A DNA stretch of 13,260 nt from Dehalococcoidia bacterium (GTDB lineage Bacteria; Chloroflexota; Dehalococcoidia; GIF9; UBA5620): NCBI GenBank assembly GCA_016783225.1, contig JADHWZ010000039.1:1-13260 (forward strand), read 5' to 3'. Below the pieces are notes generated by a model. The model had not been told where the DNA came from. It saw only the letters and a list, made by a program, of their open reading frames with translations, and did no database searches. Positions 1 through 7,189 of the stretch are shown one piece after another (positions within the stretch are counted from its first letter, which is position 1; each line of letters starts with the position of its first letter). Both the position numbers and the translations under genes were made by a program.

Positions 1-438
1 CCCGGAGCATATGTTAATCACGCAACCCTTGCTCTCTCTAAGATGGGGCAAACAGATGCGGGTGAAACTGAAGCCTGAGGTCACATTGAAATCAAACGCC
101 TGATTGAACTGGTCGCGGGTCGTTTGAGGAATCTGGTTCGGCAAGGCCCCGCCGACATTGTTTACGACGATGTCAATCTTGCCGAAGGCCTCAACTGTTT
201 TGTCAGCCAGGGTCTGCAGTTGTACCTCGTCCGTGACATCACAGCGAACTGCGAGGGCTTGGACGCCGAATGCCTTTGCCCTTTCTACATTGGCCTGAAT
301 GTCCTTTTCTGTTCTCGCCGTGAAGACAACATTGGCCCCGGCTTCGGCAAACGTAAGTCCGATACATTGGCCTATGCCTCTACCCGACCCCGTCACAACG
401 GCCACCTTACCGTCCAGTCTGAATCTGTCACCAAGCAT
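1..438 (-). CDS. Short-chain dehydrogenase/reductase (SDR), 3' part outside the window
   Basis: Reading the minus strand from an ATG at 438 gives 146 open codons up to the window edge. The N-terminal half of a classical SDR is clear: the dinucleotide-binding TGSGRGIG at residues 16-23, the CDV acidic turn at 66-68, NNVGG (usual NNAG) at 93-97, the conserved Asn of the catalytic tetrad at 118, and INICSG at 141-146, where Ser145 aligns with the catalytic serine. The Tyr-x-x-x-Lys pair lies beyond the edge. The family uses NAD(P)H to oxidise or reduce alcohols and ketones, including 3-oxoacyl-ACP reductase-like members; the substrate cannot be read from this part. A strong GGAGG-type ribosome site (about 443-449) lies four bases before the ATG, which fixes the start. 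It is cytosolic, with no signal peptide. Its 5' neighbour is only a possible transporter stub. Confidence 0.93.
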   Translation of the reverse strand, partial: MLGDRFRLDGKVAVVTGSGRGIGQCIGLTFAEAGANVVFTARTEKDIQANVERAKAFGVQALAVRCDVTDEVQLQTLADKTVEAFGKIDIVVNNVGGALPNQIPQTTRDQFNQAFDFNVTSGFSFTRICLPHLRESKGCVINICSG

Positions 439-495
439 TATCCCTCCTCTCAGTCTTCGGGACCGGAGGTCCCTTGATAGCCTGCTAGCATTATC

Positions 496-606
496 TCACG
501 ATGAGCCTAAATTATCTACGCTGAACGTGCGCGGAGACAGGATGGCGAAACCGACCAGGGCGGCAAACAGAATGCTGTGCCGCAAGAGATATTGACATAA
601 TGCCAT
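496..606 (-). pseudogene. Possible N-terminal stub of a sugar-type ABC transporter permease
   Basis: A 36-codon minus-strand frame from an ATG at 606 to a TGA at 496 reads like the first membrane segment of an RbsC/LsrC-type permease: a hydrophobic stretch ILFAALVGFAIL followed by SPRTFSVDNL. Family members commonly have a segment of the form LSPxFLTVxNL at that point. The frame stops immediately afterwards, about 58 bases before the SDR start, so if the resemblance is real this is a remnant of a deleted transporter gene. It is far too short to function as a permease. The match is made by eye on about 25 residues, and it could equally be a chance hydrophobic frame or a small membrane peptide. 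Confidence 0.3.
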
Positions 607-910
607 GAGCGTCCGCTGCTAAGATCGTCTGTGCCCTGCAATGAGAAACGCAAGCACAGCTACGACCATCGTGGCCATGGTGCGTTGCCCAAACCCATCG
701 GCACCTGCGCTCTGATTTCCCCCGACCATTCTTCTTGACTCTTGCACTGTGAGTCCTGTAGCATACGTGGCGTACGAGGAACTTCGGCAAAGGACAGGCG
801 TTATCTACATATGAGGACTTTGTTCTGTATTCGATGGGGGTATGCAGCAGTTTTACAGCATATTAATGGTCAGGTTTTCGGCTCACATATGACACTTGAA
901 CCTTACGGAG
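607..910. other. Intergenic stretch without a supported gene
   Basis: About 300 bases lie between the permease-like stub and the ribosome site of the flavodoxin-type gene. Open frames of 60-92 codons exist here on both strands, but they have Arg/His/Cys-rich shadow-like composition, no convincing ribosome site and no motif I recognise. The plus-strand promoter of the downstream gene should lie in the last 100 bases. TTTACA near 850-855 is the only element resembling a -35 box, and no matching -10 box is evident. Confidence 0.4.
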
Positions 911-924
911 AAGGAGGAGTCTAG

Positions 925-1500
925 ATGAAAGTTGTGGCCTTCAATGGTAGTGCCCGCAAAGACAGCAACACGGCGATTCTTATCAAACACGTTTTCGCTG
1001 AACTGGAAAAGGAAGGTATTGAGACTGAACTGATACAACTCGCCGGCAAGCCGCTTCGAGGCTGCCTGGGGTGCTACAAGTGTTGGATCAATTGTGACCA
1101 GCGCTGCGTTCAAACACGTGACGAGCTGAATACGTATATCCAAAAGATGATACAGGCCGACGGCATCATCATGGGTTCGCCTGTCTACGTTACGAGCGTG
1201 CCAGCGGAGATGAAAGCGTTGATCGACCGAGCCGGCATGGTCTGTAAGGGCAACGGCGGTCTTCTCCGGCGCAAGGTTGGTGCTGCCGTAATTGCTGTGC
1301 GTCGGGGTGGACAAATACATGCCTTTGACACCATCAACCATTTCTTCTTCATGAGCGAGGTTATTGTGCCAGGCTCCTCTTACTGGAACTTTGCTTTTGG
1401 CCTGGAGAAGGGTGACGTTGAACAGGATGCGGAAGGCATTCAGACCATGCAGGTCCTGGGCCAAAACATGGCCTGGCTACTGAAAAAAGTGTGTGGTTAG
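925..1500 (+). CDS. Flavodoxin-fold NAD(P)H-dependent oxidoreductase / iron-sulfur flavoprotein-like
   Basis: This 191-aa protein has the FMN phosphate-binding loop GSARKDSNT at residues 8-16 after the first beta strand, and GSPVYVTSVPAEMK in the second half, typical of the NADPH-dependent FMN reductase and iron-sulfur flavoprotein (ISF) superfamily. Between them lies a compact cysteine cluster, C47, C50, C53, C57 and C61. In archaeal ISF the [4Fe-4S] ligands follow C-x2-C-x2-C-x4-7-C with similar numbering, so a cluster next to FMN is plausible, but related MdaB/FMN-reductase-like proteins carry partial versions without a cluster. The likely role is cytosolic electron transfer or quinone/FMN reduction. 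The start is firm: AAGGAGGAG at 911-919 precedes the ATG by five bases. It is a single gene, convergent with the recombinase tail downstream. Confidence 0.9.
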   Translation: MKVVAFNGSARKDSNTAILIKHVFAELEKEGIETELIQLAGKPLRGCLGCYKCWINCDQRCVQTRDELNTYIQKMIQADGIIMGSPVYVTSVPAEMKALIDRAGMVCKGNGGLLRRKVGAAVIAVRRGGQIHAFDTINHFFFMSEVIVPGSSYWNFAFGLEKGDVEQDAEGIQTMQVLGQNMAWLLKKVCG

Positions 1501-1593
1501 GGAATCAACCTTGTCTCCTGAGCCAACCAACAAGAGGTTTACATAATCCCTTCAATGGGTATGTGTTCCACTAGCAATCAAGACAGCTCCGCA

Positions 1594-1680
1594 TCACCTT
1601 TTTCTCGATTGCACAGGGTGGTATTTGCGGTGCGTTTCTTCGGCATATCTGTCAGAGGCATGGACATACCGAGTAGTCGT
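1594..1680 (-). pseudogene. Decayed C-terminal tail of a second tyrosine recombinase
   Basis: Immediately 3' of the intact recombinase gene, a different minus-strand frame ends at TGA 1594-1596 and encodes TTTRYVHASDRYAEETHRKYH followed by a basic tail. The end of Xer-type recombinases reads TTxxYTHVxDxxLxExxRxxHP, containing the catalytic tyrosine (here the Y of TRYVH, at 1666-1668). The adjacent intact gene has its own separate, different version of this ending. The frame remains open upstream to about 1743, but those codons no longer resemble the family. I interpret it as the remnant of a tandem or earlier recombinase whose body was lost or replaced. It cannot encode a working enzyme. Confidence 0.6.
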
Positions 1681-1741
1681 AGCTACAGCCTCTTCAACAA
1701 CGTGCCAGGCTAGCCCTGATTCGCTGATTTCTTCATATGTG

Positions 1742-2677
1742 CTACGTTTTCTTCTTTCTACCATGAAATGCCCTATGTACCTCTTTTAGATGCCTGTCGG
1801 TAACGTGAGTGTACACTTGAGTAGTCGTGATGCTTTTGTGCCCAAGCATTTCTTGAACAGAGCGAATATCAGCTCCACCAATCAAGAGATCGGTGGCAAA
1901 TGAATGTCTTAAGGTGTGCGGACTCGCCTTTACTGGCAAGAAGCTGTGCTTGGCATATTTTGCGACAATTCTCTGGACAGACCTCGGGGTAAGCCGCATT
2001 TTTTCGCCACCTTTTGCTGAGTCTTCCCTGCCAGAATATCGAATGAACAGTGGCTTGAAGTAATCATCACGCGATTGGAGGTAACGCCCAATCCACTCCG
2101 CCGCAGTGTCAGAAAGGAATACGACCCGTGGCTTGCTCCCTTTTCCGATCACACCCAGCTCCTTGCCCTCAAGGTCTATCTGGTCACGATTTAGCCGTGC
2201 CAACTCAGAGACTCTCAGACCAGTGCTAAATAGAGTTTCCAAAATCGCCCTATCTCTTAAGCCCGTAACCTCGGACGTATCTGGGCTGCTTACAAGTCTT
2301 TCCATATCTTCAGAACCTAGAAATGTAACAGTCCTAGGGCTACTCTTGGGAAGCTCTATTTTATCGGGTGACAGTACAGGCATATCACGCTGAACCGAAA
2401 GATATCGCAAGAAAGCTCTCAAGGCAATAAGGTAGTAATTTTGAGTAACCTTTTTGAGCCGCGCGCCGTTCGCACCAGTGAACCGAGCTAGATACAACCT
2501 GTACCTTCTAATGAGTTCCAGGTCGATGTCCTGTGGTGTTGGCGATGACGAAGCTTCAGCAACCCATTCACTAAAGCGCTTCAAGTAGCGTTGATAAGCG
2601 TTGATGGTCAGGGAAGAGAAGTTTTTTTCAACCTCCAGGTACTCTATGAACTGTCGAATCGCCTCATCTAGGGTCAT
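1742..2677 (-). CDS. Tyrosine recombinase, XerC/XerD-like
   Basis: The 311-aa length matches XerC/XerD. The N-terminal core-binding (SAM-like) domain covers about residues 1-105, with the usual FIEYLEVEKNFSSLTINAY opening. The catalytic domain follows and all active-site residues are visible: R155 (TGLRVSEL), K179 (GKGSK), H254 and R257 (HTLRH), H280 (LGHKS) and nucleophile Y289 (VYTHV). Xer enzymes resolve chromosome dimers at dif and some relatives integrate mobile elements. No dif-like 28-bp site was recognised here, so a chromosomal role versus an element-borne one is undecided. ATG 2677 with AGGA seven bases upstream is preferred over the TTG just before it. The gene stands alone behind its own consensus-spaced promoter (2720-2748). 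A fragment of a second recombinase lies directly downstream. Confidence 0.93.
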   Translation of the reverse strand: MTLDEAIRQFIEYLEVEKNFSSLTINAYQRYLKRFSEWVAEASSSPTPQDIDLELIRRYRLYLARFTGANGARLKKVTQNYYLIALRAFLRYLSVQRDMPVLSPDKIELPKSSPRTVTFLGSEDMERLVSSPDTSEVTGLRDRAILETLFSTGLRVSELARLNRDQIDLEGKELGVIGKGSKPRVVFLSDTAAEWIGRYLQSRDDYFKPLFIRYSGREDSAKGGEKMRLTPRSVQRIVAKYAKHSFLPVKASPHTLRHSFATDLLIGGADIRSVQEMLGHKSITTTQVYTHVTDRHLKEVHRAFHGRKKKT

Positions 2678-2719
2678 CAATCTGTCCTGAATGTCGTGTC
2701 GTATAATGCACCTTTTGCG

Positions 2720-2748
2720 ACACTACCACTTCTCCGCCCTTTTGTCAA
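2720..2748 (-). promoter_or_regulatory. Sigma70-type promoter of the recombinase gene
   Basis: On the minus strand TTGACA (2743-2748) is a perfect -35 box, followed by a 17-base spacer and TAGTGT (2720-2725, four of six consensus bases). Transcription would begin near 2713, giving a leader of roughly 36 bases before the ATG at 2677. The -35 box forms half of an inverted repeat with a plus-strand TTGACA. Confidence 0.6.
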
Positions 2749-2752
2749 GCTC

Positions 2753-2780
2753 TTGACATAACTAAACTGACCGCAATAAT
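2753..2780 (+). promoter_or_regulatory. Possible divergent plus-strand promoter
   Basis: TTGACA at 2753-2758 is followed after 16 bases by AATAAT (2775-2780; five of six matches to TATAAT). It would transcribe rightward from about 2787, antisense to the 3' end of hflX. There is no plus-strand gene for it to serve, so it is either an antisense-RNA promoter or a chance match. Confidence 0.3.
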
Positions 2781-2830
2781 GCTAATCGTCCTCCGACACC
2801 ATATTTGCCTTGGTTTTCCACCACGCGTCC

Positions 2831-4003
2831 TCAAGAAAATTGGTCAAACGATTCGCGCTCTTGCGGTTTTACACCGGCTTCTTGCTCCAGCATACTTACC
2901 ATCGACTCCAGCAATTTCTCTATTCCCCATCCCCTGGCGGCCGAGATAATCAACATGCCCTGGCTGCTCACCTGAAGCTGTTGCATAAGCTGATCTTCTT
3001 CCGGCCTGTCGCTCCCGAACAAGTCTATTTTATTAAGCACGGTAAGCCTCGGCTTATCGCCAACATTGAGCTCAGCCAGTGTGTCCTCCACCGTCTGACA
3101 CTGCTCAGCCGCATTCTTATGGGTTATATCCACCACATGGAGCAGTAAGTCAGCTTCATATAATTCCTCGAGTGTGGCTCTAAAAGCAGCTACCACCGTA
3201 TGAGGCAGCTTATGAATGAAGCCCACCGTGTCAGTTAGCAGTATAGGCTGCCTGTTAGGCAGGATTATGCGCCGGGTTACCGGGTCAAGGGTAGCAAACA
3301 GCTTATCCTCTACGAATACGTCAGCCCGACTCAGGGTATTCAGCAACGTGCTTTTCCCGGCATTAGTGTAACCAACGAGGGATACAATAGGAATGCCACT
3401 CCTTTTGCGCCGTCTTCGGTACAGGGCGCGGTGCTTGCGCACCTCCTCCAGCTCCCTTTTCAAACGATGAATCCTTTGCTGGACCAGGCGCCTATCAGTC
3501 TCTAGCTGGGTTTCCCCAGGCCCCCTGGTACCTATGCCACCCCCAAGCCTCTCCAGGTGACTCCACTGTCCAGCCAGGCGGGGCAACAAGTACTCGTTCT
3601 GAGCTAGCTCTACCTGCAGTTGCCCCTCACGAGTTTGGGCACGCCTGGCAAAGATGTCCAGGATTAAGGCAGTGCGATCGATGACCTTAAGCTGGAGAGC
3701 CTCCTCCAGATTGTTTTGCTGCAGCGGGGAAAGCTCATCGTTGAAGATAGCTACATCGTAGCCTGTCTCCTCCCTCAGGGCCACCAGTTCGCTTAGTTTG
3801 CCCTTACCCAAATACCTGGGTGATGGCCTGTCCAGCCTCTGCACCAGCTCGCCCACCACTTCAACGTCAGCCGTATCAGCCAGGCTTGCCAGCTCAGCTA
3901 GGGAATCCTCTATCGGCCACCTGTCCTTACGACCTTTTATCTCCACGCCAACAAGAAAAGCCCGCTCTTTAGCCTGTTCGGTGGAATAGGTTCTGTTGGG
4001 AAT
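2831..4003 (-). CDS. hflX: Ribosome-associated GTPase HflX, probable ATT start
   Basis: HflX is a GTPase that binds the large subunit and splits stalled or hibernating ribosomes. From the proposed start the protein is 390 aa. The N-terminal HflX domain contains RYLGKGK and the family signature [17 protein letters not shown] (about 154-170). The G domain has G1 GYTNAGKST (211-219), G3 DTVGF (258-262), G4 NKID (324-327) and G5 SAARG (354-358). The first canonical in-frame start is a GTG at 3946, but this has no ribosome site and would cut through the conserved first strand [18 protein letters not shown] (about 4008-4015) sits four bases before an in-frame ATT (4001-4003), with no ATG, GTG or TTG between it and 3946. 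It is third in the dapF-dapL-hflX array, 113 bases after dapL, behind a repeat array. Confidence 0.93.
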   Translation of the reverse strand: MPNRTYSTEQAKERAFLVGVEIKGRKDRWPIEDSLAELASLADTADVEVVGELVQRLDRPSPRYLGKGKLSELVALREETGYDVAIFNDELSPLQQNNLEEALQLKVIDRTALILDIFARRAQTREGQLQVELAQNEYLLPRLAGQWSHLERLGGGIGTRGPGETQLETDRRLVQQRIHRLKRELEEVRKHRALYRRRRKRSGIPIVSLVGYTNAGKSTLLNTLSRADVFVEDKLFATLDPVTRRIILPNRQPILLTDTVGFIHKLPHTVVAAFRATLEELYEADLLLHVVDITHKNAAEQCQTVEDTLAELNVGDKPRLTVLNKIDLFGSDRPEEDQLMQQLQVSSQGMLIISAARGWGIEKLLESMVSMLEQEAGVKPQERESFDQFS

Positions 4004-4013
4004 AGTGCCTCCT

Positions 4014-4118
4014 TTATGTTGGGTCTTTATGTCCGCTGGTATGTCGTTATGTCAGTAAATTATGTCCGCTGGCCTCTCATTATGTCAATAATTCCAGAAA
4101 TAAATGGCGTGTTATGTC
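4014..4118. repeat. TTATGTC repeat array with a 33-bp imperfect tandem duplication
   Basis: In the dapL-hflX gap, TTATGTC or a one-base variant occurs at 4014, 4027, 4039, 4047, 4060, 4080 and 4112. Positions 4027-4059 and 4060-4092 are two 33-bp units, each starting TTATGTCCGCTGG and each carrying a second TTATGTCA 20 bases in. They differ mainly in the middle seven bases. On the transcribed strand the unit reads GACATAA. The array ends at the ribosome site of hflX. It could be an operator array, an RNA element or slippage-derived filler. There is no CRISPR-type spacer structure. Confidence 0.75.
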
Positions 4119-5283
4119 ACCTTGAAGATCGCCATGCCGATAAACGGGCCAGTCCCTCCGCTATCTCAACGTCCGGCGTAGTCAATGAGAGACGTATATA
4201 CCCCTCCCCAGACCTTCCATAGCCCGTACCAGGGGTAACCACTACCCCGACCTCTTCCAACAACCTGGTAGCGAATTCTGCCGAGGTGTAGCCTTCGGGG
4301 ACTCTTGCCCATATATAAAGACTGGCTTTGGGTGGAGTGACCCGGAGCCCCATCTCCCCCAGAACCTTGACCATCTCGTTGCGCCTTCGCTCGTAAATCG
4401 CATTATGTTCCTCGATACACCCTTGATCTCCTCGCAATGCTTCAATAGCAGCATATTGGATAGCCTGGGGAATCCCTGAATCGAGATTCGACTTGATCCT
4501 CATCAGAGCATCCCGCCATTGGGCATTACCTACTGCCATTCCTACCCGCCATCCTGTCATGTTAAAGCTCTTGGATAACGAATGAAACTCTATACCTACT
4601 TCTTTGGCCCCTGGCACCTGCAGGAAGCTAACCGGCCTATAGCCGTCGAAAGCAACCTCGGTGTAAGGAGCATCATGACAAACCACCAGGTCATACTTAT
4701 TGGCAAACTCAACCACCCTCTGGAAAAAGTCGATCCCAGCTACCGCTGCGGTGGGATTGTTGGGATAGTTCAGCCACAATAACTTGGCACGCTGAGCTAC
4801 TTCGGGTGGTATTTGCTCCAAGTCAGGCAGAAAGTTGTTCTCTTCGGTCAAAGGCATGGAATAGGACTCACCACCAGCAAGCATGGTGCTGACAAAGTAA
4901 ACAGGGTAGGCTGGGTCAGGAACAAGAGCGATATCCCCGGGGTCAATGAAACAAAAGGCAATATGCCCGATCCCCTCCTTCGAGCCGATAAGTGGCAATA
5001 CCTCTGTATCAGGATCAAGGATCACCGCAAAACGCCGCTCATACCACTCAGCGATAGCCTGGCGAAACTCGGGTAATCCATAGGTCTCGGGGTACCTGTG
5101 GTTGGCTGGATCTGCGGCCGCCTGACATAATCGCCGGATAATATGGGCAGGCGTAGGGATATCAGGGTCGCCTATGGCAAAGCTAATAACCTTCTCTCCT
5201 CTGGCTTTCTTCTCAGCAATCTTCTGAGAGATCCCTACAAACAGATAGGGCGGCAGGCCTGCAACGCGTTTGGAGACTCTCAT
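4117..5283 (-). CDS. dapL: LL-diaminopimelate aminotransferase
   Basis: This is a fold-type I PLP aminotransferase of 388 aa, the usual DapL length. In the DapL route it converts tetrahydrodipicolinate and glutamate directly to LL-diaminopimelate for lysine and peptidoglycan. Visible residues are YPNNPT (173-178), D204 and Y207 in CHDAPYTEV for the PLP ring, the Schiff-base lysine K238 in SLSKSF, and R364 in YIRLS for the substrate carboxylate. DapL and other class I aminotransferases are close relatives, so the assignment leans on the adjoining dapF. Two ATGs are adjacent. The second (5281-5283) is four bases from GGAGG and its A is the last base of the dapF TGA stop (TGATG), indicating translational coupling; the first ATG (5286) is only one base from GGAGG. 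Confidence 0.9.
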   Translation of the reverse strand: MRVSKRVAGLPPYLFVGISQKIAEKKARGEKVISFAIGDPDIPTPAHIIRRLCQAAADPANHRYPETYGLPEFRQAIAEWYERRFAVILDPDTEVLPLIGSKEGIGHIAFCFIDPGDIALVPDPAYPVYFVSTMLAGGESYSMPLTEENNFLPDLEQIPPEVAQRAKLLWLNYPNNPTAAVAGIDFFQRVVEFANKYDLVVCHDAPYTEVAFDGYRPVSFLQVPGAKEVGIEFHSLSKSFNMTGWRVGMAVGNAQWRDALMRIKSNLDSGIPQAIQYAAIEALRGDQGCIEEHNAIYERRRNEMVKVLGEMGLRVTPPKASLYIWARVPEGYTSAEFATRLLEEVGVVVTPGTGYGRSGEGYIRLSLTTPDVEIAEGLARLSAWRSSR

Positions 5284-6128
5284 CATTCCTCCAGCAATAA
5301 ATCTCGATCCGGCCACTCACCGGTGAATACCAGCTCAGCACCGCCGCTAAGATACACCTCCCCTTTTCCATCCCACACCACACCTAACCGACCTCCAGGC
5401 AATATCACGTCAACCTCACTATCTACATAACCGTGCAACTGTGCTGCAACAGCCACGGCACAGGCACCGCTGCCACAGGAAAGGGTCTCCCCTGCCCCCC
5501 TCTCCCACACCCGGGCTATTATCTCGCTGCGGGACACAACCCTGGCTATTTCAAAGTTCAAACGTTGCGGAAACAGATCGTGATGCTGCATGATGGGGCC
5601 CAACTCCGATAAGGGGAAATCAGCCAATTCCTGGACAAAACACACCCCGTGAGGATTGCCCATGGAAACAAAGGTCAATAGCAACTCTCGACCCCCTGCG
5701 TTGACGGGATAGTCAACGACAGGTATTATGTCAACTGTCACCGCCACCGGGATCTCCTCAGGACGGAACATGGGCATTCCCATATCCACCTGAAATCGAC
5801 CGTCAGAGTGCGATTTGATCCTTTTGACACCAGCAGGCGTTTCAACGGTTAGCTCTTTATCTGCCTCAGCCAGACCGCGGTCAATAACATATCTGGCAAG
5901 GCACCTCAAGCCGTTGCCACAGATCTCAGCTTCCGAGCCGTCGGAGTTAAATATCCGTATGCGGAAATCGGCCAACCTTGATTTCAGCAGCAGTATCAGC
6001 CCATCCCCGCCAACAGCAAAGCGGCGCTGACACATGCTCCTGGCCAGCCTCTCCCAATTTCGCTCCAGGTTTGAGGCGTCTATCAATATAAAATCATTTC
6101 CTGTAGCTTGCAGCTTGGCGAAGTCCAT
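5283..6128 (-). CDS. dapF: Diaminopimelate epimerase
   Basis: DapF is a cofactor-independent racemase that converts LL- to meso-diaminopimelate by a two-cysteine mechanism. From ATG 6128 the protein is 281 aa, normal for the family (about 275). It shows the N-terminal KLQATGNDF (5-13), the first catalytic cysteine C70 in EICGNGLRC, MGNPH at 156-160, and the second catalytic cysteine C218 in ERGAGETLSCGSGAC. An in-frame upstream start at 6191 would add 21 unlike residues and would overlap the -35 box of the promoter, so 6128 is preferred; GAGG lies nine bases before it. It is first in the operon, and its stop overlaps the dapL start by one base. Confidence 0.95.
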   Translation of the reverse strand: MDFAKLQATGNDFILIDASNLERNWERLARSMCQRRFAVGGDGLILLLKSRLADFRIRIFNSDGSEAEICGNGLRCLARYVIDRGLAEADKELTVETPAGVKRIKSHSDGRFQVDMGMPMFRPEEIPVAVTVDIIPVVDYPVNAGGRELLLTFVSMGNPHGVCFVQELADFPLSELGPIMQHHDLFPQRLNFEIARVVSRSEIIARVWERGAGETLSCGSGACAVAVAAQLHGYVDSEVDVILPGGRLGVVWDGKGEVYLSGGAELVFTGEWPDRDLLLEE

Positions 6129-6162
6129 ACCATAATACCTCAACCCACCAGTGTACGAACCG

Positions 6163-6191
6163 ATTGTAGCAGGAGCATACTGGACAGGCAA
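6163..6191 (-). promoter_or_regulatory. Promoter of the dapF-dapL-hflX operon
   Basis: On the minus strand TTGCCT (6186-6191, four of six -35 bases), a 17-base spacer and TACAAT (6163-6168, five of six -10 bases) precede the dapF ATG. The predicted start point near 6156 gives a leader of about 28 bases. Confidence 0.6.
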
Positions 6192-6342
6192 GTGATGCCT
6201 TATCCCTGACCTAAACGTTTTGCAGAAACAACTGATTTACCTCATCTGCCTGAACACCATTCAATGATGCGCGCAAACCCCTTGACAAAGCGTAAGGCTA
6301 GTGTTAAACCTACTGTATAACATAAACAGAGAGGCCAACAAT

Positions 6343-7140
6343 ATGAAAGCTGAACTACCGACCAAAGACATCCTGGACTTTGCCAATGAGAAGTTACTGG
6401 AGAAGTCTCTCCAGCCAGTCACCCGGCGGACACTCGACTACTGGATATCTATCGGGCTAATAGACCATCCCAGGAGAAAAGGTAAGGCAGGCCGCGGCCT
6501 GTTCCCGGACTCTGCCAAGCTTGGTGTGGTATGCATCAGAGAATTGCAGGAACGTTTCAATTTCACGCTGGCTGACATCCGTGCCTTGGTGGCCAATGAT
6601 TCGAGATTAGAAGACGTCCTCAACCTAATGACCGAAGTCGAGGAGACCTACGGACACCCCCTGGTGCCCTATGCTCGGCCATATGCCTGTTCCCACCATG
6701 TCGGTGGTACCGAGGTCAGAGACGAGGCCGCCGACTTCTACATCGCTCACCGCGTAGCAGAGGGAGATGAGGAGCTTGGCATAGCTGAAGTAACCGCGCT
6801 GGTGGGAATAGACAGTCAATCAGTCTTGGATATGGCCCGCAGCCGTGAGCTACCCTGTCACGGCAGCCTTCGGCTGAGATTTCTCAACAGTGAAATCGGT
6901 GAGTGGATAACGAAGAGTTCTTCTCCCGTCCCTACTGTGTTTACCGACGTCATGAAGCAACTAATCGACCTCACTAATGAGCTGCGCCGGATCGACAACC
7001 TCGATACCGTGCCCGAGAAGTCCCGTGAGTGGCTAACATATTGGATTGATGCAGTGGATGGCGATTTATGGCGGCTCAGACGTCTTTGTCATGAGGCGGG
7101 AATGAGGGAGAAGAACCTGAGTTCGGACCTCAAGACATAG
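6343..7140 (+). CDS. Two-module DNA-binding regulator: MerR-like plus excisionase-like HTH
   Basis: The protein is 265 aa from ATG 6343, with GAGAGG eight bases upstream; an earlier GTG at 6301 lacks a ribosome site. Residues about 26-85 read as a MerR-type winged helix (PVTRRTLDYWISIGLI, a basic wing RRKGKAGRG, then a long helix). Residues about 146-189 resemble an excisionase/HTH_17 module (IAEVTALVGIDSQSVLDMARS, then LRLRFLNSEIGEWI). The C-terminal 70 residues are helical, rich in Arg, Glu and Trp, and not recognised. A perfect TTGACA at 6282-6287 lies upstream, but no good -10 box follows at the normal distance (TATAAC at 6316 is 28 bases away). It diverges from the dap operon across a 214-bp gap, so it may control that operon, itself, or neither. 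No effector-binding domain is evident. Confidence 0.8.
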   Translation: MKAELPTKDILDFANEKLLEKSLQPVTRRTLDYWISIGLIDHPRRKGKAGRGLFPDSAKLGVVCIRELQERFNFTLADIRALVANDSRLEDVLNLMTEVEETYGHPLVPYARPYACSHHVGGTEVRDEAADFYIAHRVAEGDEELGIAEVTALVGIDSQSVLDMARSRELPCHGSLRLRFLNSEIGEWITKSSSPVPTVFTDVMKQLIDLTNELRRIDNLDTVPEKSREWLTYWIDAVDGDLWRLRRLCHEAGMREKNLSSDLKT

Positions 7141-7189
7141 TCATGGTTATAGCTTTTCATTAGGCCGCATGGTTCAGTGCAGAGCGCTC

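Noticed and set aside
512..924. 92-codon minus frame (512-790) and 60-codon plus frame (742-924)
   Set aside because: Rich in Arg, His and Cys, with no ribosome site; the plus frame simply runs into the ribosome site of the next gene.
883..1464. 193-codon minus-strand frame opposite the flavodoxin-type gene
   Set aside because: It is antisense to a gene with clear motifs and a strong ribosome site; its composition is shadow-like and it has no motif.
4014..4118. TTATGTC array considered as a CRISPR
   Set aside because: Repeat units are only 7 bp, the spacings are irregular and too short, and the 33-bp units are near-identical rather than separated by unique spacers.
6268..6275. TGCGCGCA palindrome between dapF and the divergent regulator
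   Set aside because: Only 8 bp and not repeated nearby; easily a chance palindrome.
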